Assembly (NCBI RefSeq): GCF_003589595.1
Contig: NW_020655740.1
Span: 561,286 to 625,285 of the forward strand
Reading direction: 5' to 3'
DNA from: Hyposmocoma kahamanoa
Lineage: Eukaryota > Arthropoda > Insecta > Lepidoptera > Cosmopterigidae
Length of the DNA: 64,000 nucleotides
Both the position numbers and the translations under genes were made by a program. The stretch's first letter is position 1. Every line of letters begins with the position of its first letter. Under the pieces are notes generated by a model that worked only from the letters and a program-made list of their open reading frames with translations, was not told where the DNA came from and searched no databases. Shown here piece by piece: positions 20,861 through 31,565 of this stretch.

Positions 20861-22574
20861 CACAGGTAAACGAGAACAGGTAACGTTTATATTTAAATAA
20901 CTAAGGATATTCTGGGTACGTAATACACTCTGTCATTAACCAAACTCTGCGTATGATCTAACTTACATTAACAAAGTCGTGAACGTTACTGCGAATGACA
21001 ACATCGTATTCGCGCTTGTCCGCTCCTTGAACGCATCAAATCTGATGCGTCTATCAAAATCACAAGAGATACCAATCTTTTGTGGACGTATCGATCCAAA
21101 ATACATACAGTTTTATAGTTATTCTATTTTACTGTGAACCCTGCAAACAGCGTCTGAGTCCACGTACCAATTTCAGTATAAAACGGGAACATTGCAGAAT
21201 CGCTATTTGATCTCGAGCGCTATTTGATCTCACGTCAAAGGAAAGACTTTGCAATGCATCCCTCCGAGTCGCGCATTCCATTTAGACATATTATCATCGC
21301 ATTCAATATTGGCTCGAGCATCGCAGACGTACTGTGAAATAATCAAGAACACTTTATAGATAACTGCAAAATTCCGTACGCAAATTTATATTCCATTTAT
21401 GAAAATACGTATTCCTGTTAGTGCTACAATATCGTAATCGTAATATTCCAAAAGCTATTGCTCTGGTTTTTTTACATCAAAGTTATTTAGTATTTTAGTG
21501 AATATTTTGATACTGGAATAAACCGAAATTTATTCATAATTTTCACACAGTGTTGTACTATATTACAGTAGCAGGTAGATACATAAAAAAGTAAGAATGT
21601 TTATAAATAGAAAATTTCCACGAGGGCCGTACTCTGGGGCATCGTGCACAGAAGACTAGCAACATTTCCCATTTGAATTGCGAGACTTGTTCTTTGTCGG
21701 AAATAACTGCCAGTCTTGTGGTCACTGGAGGTTTTTACGGGGCGATCCGACAGCTAGAAGTTTCGCTAGGTTTTCTTAGGTAAAGGCACGAAGCTGCAGC
21801 ACTGAGCAAGGTTGGCGTATTTGAGTCTTTTGCGGTTTTCGGTCGCTCTGGCCATAGAGCCTGCGCCACACACGTTTGCAAGGACATGACAGGGGGCTAC
21901 AGTGTCCAACCCACACTAGCTATCTCCCTAGCTTCCATGGACAGACAGTAATACCGTCAGGCCTCTTACCATCACTGCGACAGATGCCAGTGGGTTCGAG
22001 AACTGCCAGTATCCTAGCGCTGGTGGAGGCCCGTACGATCATGCTATTGAGCGCTGCGTGTCGCCATGGTGAGCAAATTCGTCAACAGCATCAATACACG
22101 TGCATTGATGGAGGTGAACTGTTCTTCCCCCAATCGAAGGCAGACGGTTACTAATGTTTAATCTTGTGTTGCTCTTCTGAATAGATGCAGTCATTGTTTT
22201 AATTCCTTCCGAATTCGAATTAATCATTGAACTTAGAATCGAATAGCTGTACGTACGGTGATCATATTACATTAAAAGCTTTTACGGGTATCGAGAAGTC
22301 TTCCATAAGGCACTTCACTTAGCTTCCTAATGAAAGAAGAGTGTGGGCGCGGAAGCGGCCTCGTTAGCAATAATTCTCATGCAGTGTACTATAACGAGTG
22401 ATCTCGCCACTTTATTTCCGTCTGTACTCATGAAACTAAAAGGTGTAACTCAACAAGGACTGTTTCAGTTATAGTGGCACTTCTATTTGCATGTTAACTT
22501 TCGTAAGAACATCATTAGCCATGGCTGACCATACGTATTTCTGTAATGTAACTATTACTGCATTCCGGTTTTGA
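20861..22574. other. Unassigned; GC-richer block at 21.64-22.16 kb
   Basis: The 21.64-22.16 kb part is richer in G+C and holds an intact 92-codon plus frame (21876-22154) without a signature. 'gcgctatttgatctc' is repeated at about 21211-21231. The rest is A+T-rich and featureless. Confidence 0.3.
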
Positions 22575-23045
22575 TGTCAAAGTCAAAGATTATTTATTCC
22601 ATAGGTAAAATAAATTTACAATTGAAAACGTCACATTTAAGCTACTGCTCGTTCACTACGCTGACCTCCCTGAGAAGAACGAGCAAAAATCTCTAGGGAT
22701 TGCTCTTTTCAAATAAACTTAAATGCTGTGGAATACGCTTTCAATCAAATTTGTGTGGATTCTGGAGCCGTGTCGTCTTTCCACACATCATTATCTAACA
22801 CGTAGTCTTCAATTTTGTAATATGATTTTTCGATCAAAATATTTTTAATGTAGTTTTTAAACTTAGAAAACGATAAACTTAATATATGTTCTGGAATCTT
22901 ATTGTAAAAACGTATACAGTTCCCCATAAAAGAGTTGTTTACCTTGGTTAAACGAAATCGTGGTACCGTGAGTTTGGACTTCGCTCTAAGGTTAATATTA
23001 TGGATATCTTCTTTCTTATTAAAATTATGCATAGTCATCTTTTCT
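22575..23045 (-). pseudogene. LINE-A ORF2 C-terminus and 3' UTR
   Basis: The best LINE-A copy. A 97-codon frame (23038-22745) reads NKKEDIHNIN, SKLTVPRFRLTKVNNSFMG, NCIRFYNKIPEHI and ends FKNYIKNILIEKSYYKIEDY, the typical tail after the reverse transcriptase of CR1/Jockey-type LINEs. The 3' UTR follows to about 22575 (CTCGTTCACTACGCTGACC). 5'-truncated; the reverse transcriptase itself is absent. Confidence 0.75.
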
Positions 23046-23454
23046 CTGTTTTTGATGTTTTGATGGGTAAGGGTGATGGCAAAGTTATAGGCTCATGGGA
23101 CTTGTTGAGAATAGCCCGTAGCGACGTCTGCTCTGAGAGTCGTACTCCGGGCTCAAAGTTTACAAGCACACCGATTTTCGAGTACCCGATCTGGAATGCA
23201 TTACGCCCGAGTGCTCCCGGCGAAAACGGTCCTTAGCTGCAACTGGCTTTTACCGAAAGCGTTTCGCAGATTGAAAGCCAGTTGAAATTCAAATACAAGA
23301 GTACTTATTCCTGAATTTAATATCCTTTCTTTTTCTTTTAAAGATTATCAAGAAATTTTTATTGTACTACATTAAAGGTTAAAGCGAAAATCTGCAATGT
23401 GAAAAATATTTTACTATTCTGAATTAATATTCAAATGATATTCAATTGTTTTTT
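23046..23454. other. Small SINE-A scrap, else unassigned
   Basis: 'gatgggtaagggtgatggca' and CATGGGACTTGTTGAGA at 23060-23110 recall the middle of SINE-A. The rest has no recognisable feature. Confidence 0.3.
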
Positions 23455-23745
23455 GTGAAATTACTCCACTAATTTATTTTAATTATTAATACAAAGATCG
23501 AACACTCAGAAAAAATTCCTTCGATCCGGCCGGATTAGACGCTATACCAACTAAGCCACGGAACGAACCAGCGGACCTCATGAATATTTCTATGAGCTGG
23601 TTGTCCTGTCTTTGTATTTGTAAATATCACTCTATGAGAAATCTATGAAAGTTTATCACCCAATTAGATATCTTTACAGCTACCAGCCCTGGCGAGAGAT
23701 ATCGCTATTCACTGTATTCTGTATATTTTTATTGAATTGCTATTT
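23455..23745 (-). repeat. SINE-B (tRNA-derived), long form
   Basis: Minus-oriented. Plus-strand order: tail (GAAATTACTCCACTAATT), AATACAAAGATCGAACACTC, ATTCCTTCGATCCGGCC, the tRNA-like part (GACGCTATACCAACTAAGCC) and the 5' extension (GAGCTGGTTGTCCTGTCTTT, CAGCTACCAGCCCTGGCGAG). Read on the minus strand, GGCTTAGTTGGTATAGCGTC is the A-box region. Confidence 0.65.
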
Positions 23746-23751
23746 ACTGGT

Positions 23752-23870
23752 TTTTTGTGAAATTACTCCACTAGTTTGTTATAATTATTAATACAAAGAT
23801 CGAACACTCAGAAAAAATTCCTTCGATCCGGATCTTTGTGTTAATAATATTTTACTATGTTTGAATTTGT
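23752..23870 (-). repeat. SINE-B tail with fold-back
   Basis: A second minus-oriented SINE-B tail follows directly. After CCTTCGATCCG it turns into the opposite orientation (GATCTTTGTGTTAATA), so TTAATACAAAGATC pairs with it as a hairpin. Confidence 0.5.
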
Positions 23871-24096
23871 TGATGATTTCCAATTTTAAGTTCCGAATGA
23901 TCGTTTCATACTAAATCACGTTTCAGCTTGCAACATTAGATGATTTAAACAAAGCTGAAAACCGAAATCAGTCCAAGAACCAAAGACAGGTGCAATACTA
24001 AGCAAATCAAAAGGTCACGTTCTGGCTGCTGTAGCGACAAACTGCAGCGAATTGAAGCATTGGGCTTTACAAATATAATAGACGTAGTGATGTAAA

Positions 24097-24130
24097 ATGA
24101 ACGAGCCTGTATCTCTACAGGCTCGTTCAT
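24097..24130. repeat. Perfect 14-bp hairpin
   Basis: ATGAACGAGCCTGT, a 6-base loop ATCTCT, then the exact inverse. It is richer in G+C than its surroundings. No known function; too short for an insect pre-miRNA. Confidence 0.6.
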
Positions 24131-24252
24131 CTAGACAAGTCAGTGATATTCAAATAGATAGTGACCCATTTAGCTCTTTCAAGTTCCTTCCGTCCATAAT
24201 TTGTTATAATATTGTGAACGATGAATGTGAATTTACCATTTTCCGTGCCCCT

Positions 24253-24351
24253 AAGACCTTTGCGATTTCAAGCTCTGAGTGGCACTAGAACTGCTACGGA
24301 AAGGCGTGTCGCTTATCACCAGGCGCACGACTTCTTCGTCCCATCTCTTGG
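24253..24351 (-). repeat. SINE-A 5' part
   Basis: CTCTGAGTGGCACTAGAAC, GGCGTGTCGCTTATCACCA and GCGCACGACTTCTTCGTCC are the head of SINE-A read in reverse. Confidence 0.65.
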
Positions 24352-25252
24352 TTTTATATTAAAAAATATGCCAAATTTGCTTCTTTTTCTTCAATATCTA
24401 TGCCCGTATTTTTGGACAGGCCTAATTGCGCAGCGAGTTGGAGAATGCGTCCCAATCTTTTCCCAAAACACTTTAAATGGTTTCATGGACTTAAACAATC
24501 GTAAAACTTCTTGTCAAGGTATTAAAAAGGATCTAGAGGAATTTTGCGATTTAGTTGATAGTCAAAGTATTTTAAACGGTGACTTGTATTTTTCTTTTTT
24601 ATGGCAATATTAACTGATTCGACATTGTATAATAATTATTTGATATGACATCCTTAACGGTACTTATAAAGAATTAACTGGTAAAAGAGTTGCCGCAAGC
24701 CGGTTACTTAGAAATTGATGCCACAGCTAATTTTTCCGACAGTCTGCGTAAGTAACATTTACATGTCGCTTTTCTTACCAAATGCAGTTTTGTCGTATTT
24801 AGCACTAGTCAATAGCATAATATAGGTGATACCACGAACGTTACTTTAGTTAAAATCTGCTTATTATTTCGCTTTATTATTGAGCTCATTGGCCAGCGTT
24901 TGTTGTCCATCGGCGATAACTCGCTTGTGAGCTGCCGCGAGGAGGCTTTCGAAGATAAACTTACTTCAGACTTAGGAACTCATTTAGAATTTATATTTAA
25001 AAAGCCAATTTTTCTGTAAGTAGTTTTAAGTCGGTTGCAAGCTGCGCTTAGAGAAAATTGATTTTGCAAAGAGGTCGCCAACTCCCTCGCTTTAGCTGTA
25101 AGCGCATTCATGAAGTATTGATGACGGAGATTGCTTGGAACCATTTCTACATGTTATAGTTTTCATATCGTTATATCATACTGGCGTCTGTAACATTCAC
25201 ATGAAACGTTTTGATTCATTCTTTTGGATGTTTTTATTTTTATTTTTATACC
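24352..25252. other. No recognisable feature
   Basis: The plus frame 24221-24613 starts in the SINE and shows no signature. The rest is A+T-rich. Confidence 0.4.
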
Positions 25253-25413
25253 GAGTGACTGGACGAACAAGTCGTGCGTTAAGCGACACGCATCTGAGAG
25301 ACAATTGACAAGTCCCATGTGCCTGTTATTTCACCAGCACCCTTACCCTTCAAAACCGAATAGGTAAGATGGCAGTACTTACCTGGACGAAATCTTTAAC
25401 AAGGAGCTCTACA
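25253..25413 (+). repeat. SINE-A copy, internally deleted
   Basis: Head GTGACTGGACGAACAAGTCG, then GTCCCATGTGCCTGTTATTT, CACCAGCACCCTTACCC, ending AACAAGGAGCTCTACAG. It runs into the LINE-C remnant. Confidence 0.65.
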
Positions 25414-25419
25414 GCTACT

Positions 25420-25515
25420 TATGTGTACTGCAAAAGAATGGAATACACTGCCGGCATTTCTTTTCCCGAAAGCTACAATTTGAGGCTACTCAAGAAACAA
25501 ACGCGTAACGTCGTC
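25420..25515 (+). pseudogene. LINE-C ORF2 C-terminal remnant
   Basis: Reads GISFPESYNLRLLKKQTRN, corresponding to WNSLPASVFP-x-YNL-x-F-K-x-R at the extreme C-terminus of many lepidopteran LINEs; also seen at 43.45 and 45.3 kb. Confidence 0.5.
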
Positions 25516-26700
25516 GCTCAAAATCAGGCGAGATGGTGGCCTTGGATTATATCATGATTATACTGGCCAAATCTTTGATTATACCAAGTACTGATCTATT
25601 GTCATCATTTATTCATTATTTTCTAGTCGGGGTCAAAAACAAACTCCGTTAAAGATCTGAAGGGCTTCCTTGGCTTCGATTGCCTTGGTCTCTCCCGGTG
25701 GTGGAATATAATCGCCGGCTAGATTACGATTGATTCCTATCTTAATATTTGTAATTATGTTGTCTGAGTAAATTACAGTAACAGGCAGTGAGGTTGCTTT
25801 TTTATAAGTAGATAATTTGTAGTTCCGACGTAATCTATGTTATTGGTACCAAAGACGTCTAATTTAACTTCGGAAGGAAAACGGAACTCGTTAAAAACAA
25901 ATAAGTTAGTATTTCTGTAGACTTCAATAATTTAACTTCGTTATGATTGCCTTGGCTGTGCGAGCACCGCGTATTTTCTCGCCCTCAATGTACCGAGTAA
26001 CCAAAGCGACATCCCAAATTGGAACGAACTTCGTTCAGAACGAATTAATGCTTTCAGTTTCCAGCGATTGTTTGTAGATATTTCATGTTACAGCTCACGT
26101 GAATCGGATAGTTTTATTGGAATTCGATATGCTAACCTAACCGTCGAGTTTCTTGTTAGTGCGCACACGCTGCGGCCTCAAATTCATATGTGATTTGATT
26201 ATGTTGTCTATGAATGGACCGATTAATCAAATTTGCGTTCCATAGCATATCTCTTCGATTCAATTATAGAGGCATCTCCGTGCCTATAATTGAATCCCGT
26301 CCAGATACGGTTATTAATACTTATGCCAGATTTTGTGATATCAATGCTCTGCTGCTTACAGAGGATTTGTTGATTAATCCGTTAGCTTCTCTATGCATGC
26401 ACCAAGTAAGTTAGTGAGTTATTACTATAGCATCTCATTCAAATAAAACGACGGACAGTGTAGTTAATGATTTTTTCTCAAACATGCTCGGAAATCTACG
26501 CATCACTTACAAAAAACGAATACGGAAAGTTTGTCATTTATGGACCGTGCGACTTCTTCCCGGCCACGGCCTGAAAAGTAAGGATGAAAATCCATTACTC
26601 TCAGCTGCTCTAAATCAAATCTATCTACGAACAATGAACTATGTAAACAGGCAAAACAAAAACTCATACAGCCAACTCCGAAGTAGTTGCGAGAACTAAA
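25516..26700. other. Unassigned; one hairpin at 26257-26291
   Basis: GATTCAATTATAG and its inverse CTATAATTGAATC form an imperfect hairpin at 26257-26291. The frames at 26214-26699 show no signature. Otherwise no feature. Confidence 0.35.
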
Positions 26701-26704
26701 AATA

Positions 26705-27125
26705 CCTACTAGTTTGTTATAATTATTAATACAAAGATCGAACAGTCAAAAAAATTCCTTCGATCCGGCCAGATACAAACCAACGTCTTCTAGCATACCG
26801 TTGCAGACGCTATACCAACTAAGCCACGGAACGATCCAGCGGACCTCACGAACTTTTCTATGAGCTTGTTGTCCTGTCTTTGTATTTGTAAATATCACTC
26901 TATGAAAGTTTTATCACCCAGTTAGATACCTTTGCAGCTACCAGCCCTGGCGAGAGATGTCGCTATTCACTGTATTTTAAATTTTTATTGAATTGGTATT
27001 CAATTATTTGACAAAAAATCCTTCGATCCGGATCCAAGGTTTTTTTTCTGAGTGTTCGATCTTTGTATTAATAATTATAACAAACTAGTGGAGTAATTTC
27101 ACAAAAAATAATTGAATATCAATTC
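26705..27125. repeat. SINE-B inverted pair
   Basis: The left side is a minus-oriented SINE-B (ACTAGTTTGTTATAATTATT, CCTTCGATCCGGCC, CAACGTCTTCTAGCATACCG, GACGCTATACCAACTAAGCC, then the 5' extension). From about 27027 the 3' part recurs in plus orientation, ending ATTATAACAAACTAGTGG. The outer ends are therefore ~40-bp inverted repeats, like those of a DNA transposon, but both are SINE-B tails. Confidence 0.65.
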
Positions 27126-27379
27126 AACAAAAGTTTAAAAATACCTACTTGTATATTTACTTGCATACTTTAAAAAAGAAGGAAAAAGCGGTAAAACAAA
27201 GCTAAAGTGCTTGTATTCATTTTTTTTTTCATCTTTTTTTTGTGTTTTCGTCGCGAAAATGAGTGCTAGTGAGATGAGCGGTAACGAAAATACAGTAAAA
27301 GATACACATTTAACCATATCACCAGAAGTTCTGCAGGCTGCTATTAATGTGCCCGGAAAACAATAACATTTTCTTTTAA
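27126..27379. other. No recognisable feature
   Basis: A+T-rich with poly-T runs; nothing supported. Confidence 0.4.
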
Positions 27380-27419
27380 AAAAGTAATATTTGACATGAT
27401 CATGTCAAATATTACTTTT
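27380..27419. repeat. Perfect 40-bp palindrome
   Basis: Two 20-bp arms meet without a spacer at GATC (27398-27401); the left arm is built on AGTAATATTTGACATGA. With a small bulge the pairing extends outward through CTTTTAAAA on both sides. Confidence 0.8.
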
Positions 27420-27437
27420 AAAAGTAGTTTGAGTAGC

Positions 27438-27664
27438 AGTAGAGCTCCTTGTGCAAAAGTTGGTCCAGGGTAGTACACCATACCCATTTCTGCCGCCAAG
27501 CAGATTACTGCTGACATTAGTCAGCATTACTGTGTTCCGGTTTTGAAGGGTAAGTTATGTCTCAGAGTGACGGGTGGCGATTTAAAACTCTGAGTGGCAC
27601 TGCAACTGTTATGGATAGGCGCGGGGCTTACCATCGGGCGCACGACTTGTTCGTCCCGTCACTT
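27438..27664 (-). repeat. SINE-A, near-complete reverse copy
   Basis: Plus-strand order: AGTAGAGCTCCTTGTGCAAA, CCATTTCTGCCGCCAAGCAG, TGTTCCGGTTTTGAAGGGTA, ATGTCTCAGAGTGACGGG, CTCTGAGTGGCACTGCAACT, CATCGGGCGCACGACTTG. It starts 18 bp after the 40-bp palindrome. Confidence 0.75.
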
Positions 27665-27927
27665 AATATTATAAAAAAGAAATATTGTTATTAATTCATT
27701 GCATAATATTTTTTACTTTTTGTATTGTACATCTTCCTCCCTTTAGTTTTTTTATTTCCTCACATTGTCTGAGAAAAGCACTATACAAGTCTCGGCGGGA
27801 ACGGGGATTGCTTGACTCGTCTTAATACAAGGCTTTTATAATAATAATAGTTGTAACTCATATTCTGTAGTAGTAATATTCGGTAGGTTACCGTTTTTCC
27901 AAACCCGCCAGTCAAAGTCATCATCAA

Positions 27928-28157
27928 AACTGCCTCCGTGGCCGAACGGTTACCATACCGGACTGCCACGCAGAGGTCCCCGGGTTCGATTCCCGGGCCG
28001 GGAGAAATATTTGTATGGCCTACATTTATTTATCTCGTGAGTTTGGGTGTAATTTGTGGTTGTCTATGTGTGTGTCCATGGCACCCGCGACACAGGGTTT
28101 CCCTAGTGCGGGGCTATGTTGAGTGTGTGCGTTATTATTATTATTATTATTATTGTC
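27928..28157 (+). repeat. SINE-T, intact tRNA-derived SINE
   Basis: The head is a clear tRNA-like sequence with both Pol III boxes. The body (GAGTTTGGGTGTAATTTGTG, TCCATGGCACCCGCGACACA, TAGTGCGGGGCTATGTTGAG) follows, and the copy ends in an (ATT)n tail at 28131-28155. The cleanness suggests a recent insertion. Degraded copies sit at 9.25 kb (-) and 16.07 kb (+). No target duplication was identified with confidence. Confidence 0.85.
27939..27993 (+). promoter_or_regulatory. Pol III A and B boxes of SINE-T
   Basis: A box TGGCCGAACGG at 27939-27949 and B box GGTTCGATTCC at 27983-27993 both match consensus exactly, 33 bp apart, as in a tRNA gene. Acceptor-stem pairing is not evident, so this is a SINE promoter and not a working tRNA gene. 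Confidence 0.8.
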
Positions 28158-30751
28158 TTTTTTAATATTCTGTCCATAACGGATTGTTTAGAAATTGAAA
28201 CAAGCGGAGTCTATTAGGTGAACACAAAAAATGTCAACATAAATTCAATTATTCATTTAAATGGTGAACACACAACACAATTAATTACTTACACGCAACA
28301 ATTCCTAACAACCAGTTATTAAACCAAAGCGTCAACTTACAAACAACATAATTAAGCTGCATTTGTAGATATAATAATTATTATTGTCTGCAAATTAATT
28401 CGCGAGAAGGTTTTTCCGTCTTTTGCCACTGGTATTAAATAAAGTAAGGACTATTTAGATCTTGTCAATTAACAAAATAACGATCCCATTTTGTGTTTTT
28501 TCCAGGTAAGTACTGCTGGCAATTGTAAGTGTTGGATTTGTAAGTATTTAGCTGACAAAGGCGCTGTGCCAACCATCAAACGTCAAAATAAATAAGAAGA
28601 TGAAATGAAAACGATTCTAGTAAATAAAGAAGAAGTGTTAAGTGCAGTGAGTCTATCAAGCACAAAGACTTCATCAACAAGCATAAGAATTGCAGCAACA
28701 ATTTGAAGCAATAAATTTAATCATGTTGTGACTGTTTCAAATAACAATTCGCTAGCAAACAACAATTCTGTTCAAATAAGACTATTTTTTAAATTTATAT
28801 TTTCACTAATCGTGTCGTAAACACAATAAACTTGTGCTTCGGCTATCACATCATGTGATTGATTCGGATTAATAGAATCAAGTTTGATTGTATCTAATAG
28901 CGTCGGTACATAAACAAAGTTATTAATAAAAGGAAACCGCGACCAGGGCCAGTTTTTTTGTCAGGATTTGTTACGCTAACTTAGAGCTTTCCTGGCAACA
29001 GTGTTCCAGAACTTCGTCTGAAAACGTTCTAAGTTAAGTAATAGTAAAAAAAGGTTTCTTAATTTCGAAATTGCGACGGCAAACACTGAGGCAAAGAGAA
29101 GGAAAAAGAGAATCCAACATCAAACTTGTGGTTTCTCCCACAAGCTCTGAGCTTCTCAAAGATTTTAATTTTAACTAAAGTTTAACTCGATAGTTAAATT
29201 CGGTAAAGGTAAAACGTATTACGTTTTTCCAGTAGAAAAGAAATAATATTATATTATTGTAATAAAAACGGAGCGATAGAGAAATATGTCCTAATAACAT
29301 TCACCATTGCGCGTCGGGGATAAAGCCTAAATTAAATTGTCTTCATCAAATTCAGGCGTCTTATTTTCGTTAGCGGTTTGGCTGATGGGATTTTTTTTCA
29401 CACGAACTTTTTCAAAACGTGTATTACGTTAACTTTATTGTGAACTTATTATTTGCGAAGGTTACGGTAAATAATGAAGAAGAACATCGTTATGAAGCCA
29501 GCATATGGATGAAGATTCACTAGCTTTGGAAAACCTGCCCCGATCTAAATTTTTAGAAAATATGGCCTACATCCTCTTCTTAGGGGATCTGTACCAAGCA
29601 ACGGGATACGTATTTAGTGACGATGTCCCTGACCTTATTGTCGCATCATTCATCGGCTAGTCTTAAGCTGGAACTACTGGTAAATATTACCAATAACATT
29701 AGTAAATTGAAAAAGTGAGTAGTTTAAAAAAGTTATTTTTTGCATTTTGTTTTTGTTATCATTTACCGATAGAAATACACTAAAGTGCGTATTATATGGG
29801 TAAGACGAAGCAGGAAAGAACTTTCTCACATAAAGTTGTAATGAATTTTTAGATCAATGTACTGCAGTCGGGCTGCAGTGATTGCCGTTGTATAACCACA
29901 AAGATGCATCTTCATCTTTTCACGGCCTTAATATCGTGCGCAAAACCTTTGACCTTGTGCGGAACCTTAATCTTGTGCGCAACCATTTAATACCACATAA
30001 CACAAGCTTAGCTTTACGGTGTCATCAAAGTGTGCCATGATATTAATTTTCTAGCTTACATTGTAAGCACGAACATGCAAGCCGAGTGGGAACAACAACT
30101 GTGTTCCTCATCGAGGCATAAGTCTGGTGTAGTTTAAAACATTCGGTTGGTGATATTTTTATGGTTCGCACTTTACTGCTTGTCTTACGACTATTTTAAT
30201 CCGAAAGATTACAATGTGACTGTTTTAAAACAGAATTAAACATGTGGAGGGGTTCTTGACGTTCGGATGATTTCATCAGTTTAGATAAAACTTCCAGTTC
30301 GTTGCTCCGAGTTTTCAAGTGCCAGGTTAAATGTAACCGGCGGCGGCGGTACTACTTGCACAATCAAACAGTTCCCTCAAGGGCTTGACTCTAAACTAAT
30401 CGATAGTACCGTTGTTTGTCTCATATTATCAAAATTTGGTCGAGGTGACCATTCGAGGGAATTTAGAGTTAAGAATTTACATAAAACGTGTCAGTACCGT
30501 CAAGTGGATATCGTGATAGTCGCTTAGAGTAGGCTGTTGTTGTTTTGTAAGAGGTTTGTTACAAAAACCTTCACATTTCCTCCGCCGCTGGGAGTCTGCG
30601 GTATTTTTTTTTTTCCTAGGAAGAGACAATCACCCGACTCCAGTGACAATATTATAGTACCTTCTCTTGGTATTCTTTCCTGGAACATAATTATATCACG
30701 AAGGCGCTTTTTCTTAAATACCACCAACTTTAGTAGGTTTTTATGAGAACA
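28158..30751. other. 2.6 kb with no recognisable gene
   Basis: A+T-rich, unique-looking. A 51-codon plus frame starting ATG at 29505 (MDEDSLALENL, ending SFIG) is acidic and tidy but shows no family signature. Paired frames on both strands at 30524-30746 are shadows of each other. Confidence 0.35.
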
Positions 30752-30814
30752 CTATAACATAGGAAATGAAACTATTTTTCCGGATTTAAATCGCGTATAT
30801 TTGTTTTTTCAAAC

Positions 30815-30857
30815 AAACCGACGTTTCGGGCCCTTTACAGGTCCCATGGTCACGGTT
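30815..30857 (-). ncRNA. Hammerhead-like motif in left arm
   Basis: The inverted twin of the motif at 31461-31502, same elements: core GTGACCAT, stem II GGGACC/GGGCCC, GAAA-C-GTC. The core deviates from CTGANGA, so activity is doubtful. Confidence 0.35.
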
Positions 30858-31106
30858 GACTGAGGTGGTACAGTCTTCAACCAGTTATGTCTAATAATAA
30901 TGCAAACCTCCCTATTTTTTTCACTATAGTTACAATAGTTATTAATTAAATACCTTATTTTTAATTTTTCAAAGAAAACAATTCAATTTACGCTACATTA
31001 AGTTTTACAAATTATTTTATTGAATGAATTTTTATTAAGTTTAATTTATTATTAATTATTAATAGAAATTAGAATAAACTAAAACATATTAATTAGTACT
31101 GCAGTC

Positions 31107-31355
31107 TTATGTCTGTTTGGGATTTTTCATTAGAGGAAATACTGGATCCCAAACTGGTGGTACGGAGAAACCATCTTCCCTGTTGAAATTAGGATGTTTT
31201 TTAATTTCAATGGCCTCTCGCAGCATCCTGGGTAGATAACGGACTTCTTTTGCAAGGACCTGGGGTTTGTCAAACTTCATTGAATGTGTAGGTTTATCCA
31301 TGACATGCTCGCAGACTGCAGACTTGTTTACGCGACGGAAGCGTCCGTTGTAAAT
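31107..31355 (-). pseudogene. GIY-YIG endonuclease C-terminus of Penelope-like element
   Basis: Reads NKSAVCEHV, then KPQVLAKEVRYLPRML, then REAIEIKKHPNFNREDG and a VWDPV end, stopping at 31107. The REAIEI-x-KH-x-NFNREDG block is a hallmark of the C-terminal GIY-YIG domain of Penelope-like elements. The catalytic GIY and YIG strands and the reverse transcriptase lie upstream and are missing; the frame joins the inverted arm at about 31356. Confidence 0.75.
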
Positions 31356-31460
31356 TAAAAATAAGGTATTTAATTAATAACTATTGTAACTATAGTGAAA
31401 AAATAGGGTGGTTTGCATTAATATTAGACATAACTGGTTGAAGACTGTACCACCTCAGTC

Positions 31461-31502
31461 AACCGTGACCATGGGACCTGTAAAGGGCCCGAAACGTCGG
31501 TT
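31461..31502 (+). ncRNA. Hammerhead-like motif in right arm
   Basis: Stem I AACC (31461-31464) pairs with GGTT (31499-31502); core GTGACCAT (31465-31472); stem II GGGACC-TGTAAA-GGGCCC (31473-31490); GAAA (31491-31494); C then GTC (31495-31498). Stem III would be the two-pair AC/GT, closing only in a dimer, as described for short-stem-III hammerheads of Penelope-like elements. C3 is G and G8 is C, which should abolish classical cleavage. Confidence 0.4.
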
Positions 31503-31565
31503 TGTTTGAAAAACCAAATATATGCGATTTAAATCCGGAAAATAGTTTCATTTCCTATGTGTAAC

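Larger units (their letters stand above)
30752..31565 (-). mobile_element. Penelope-like element, 5'-truncated, inverted ends
   Basis: About 210-bp inverted repeats (30752-30978 and about 31356-31565) enclose a minus-strand GIY-YIG endonuclease remnant. The arms share GAAATGAAACTATTTTTCCGG, GATTTAAATCG, GACGTTTCGGGCCC, AACCAGTTATGTCTAAT and TACCTTATTTTTAATTT or their inverses. Penelope-like elements are known for terminal repeats in direct or inverted arrangement, which fits. The reverse transcriptase is absent. Each arm holds a hammerhead-like motif. Confidence 0.7.

Noticed and set aside
27928..28005. Functional tRNA gene
   Set aside because: Consensus A and B boxes are present, but the acceptor stem does not pair and the sequence continues into a SINE body with an (ATT)n tail.
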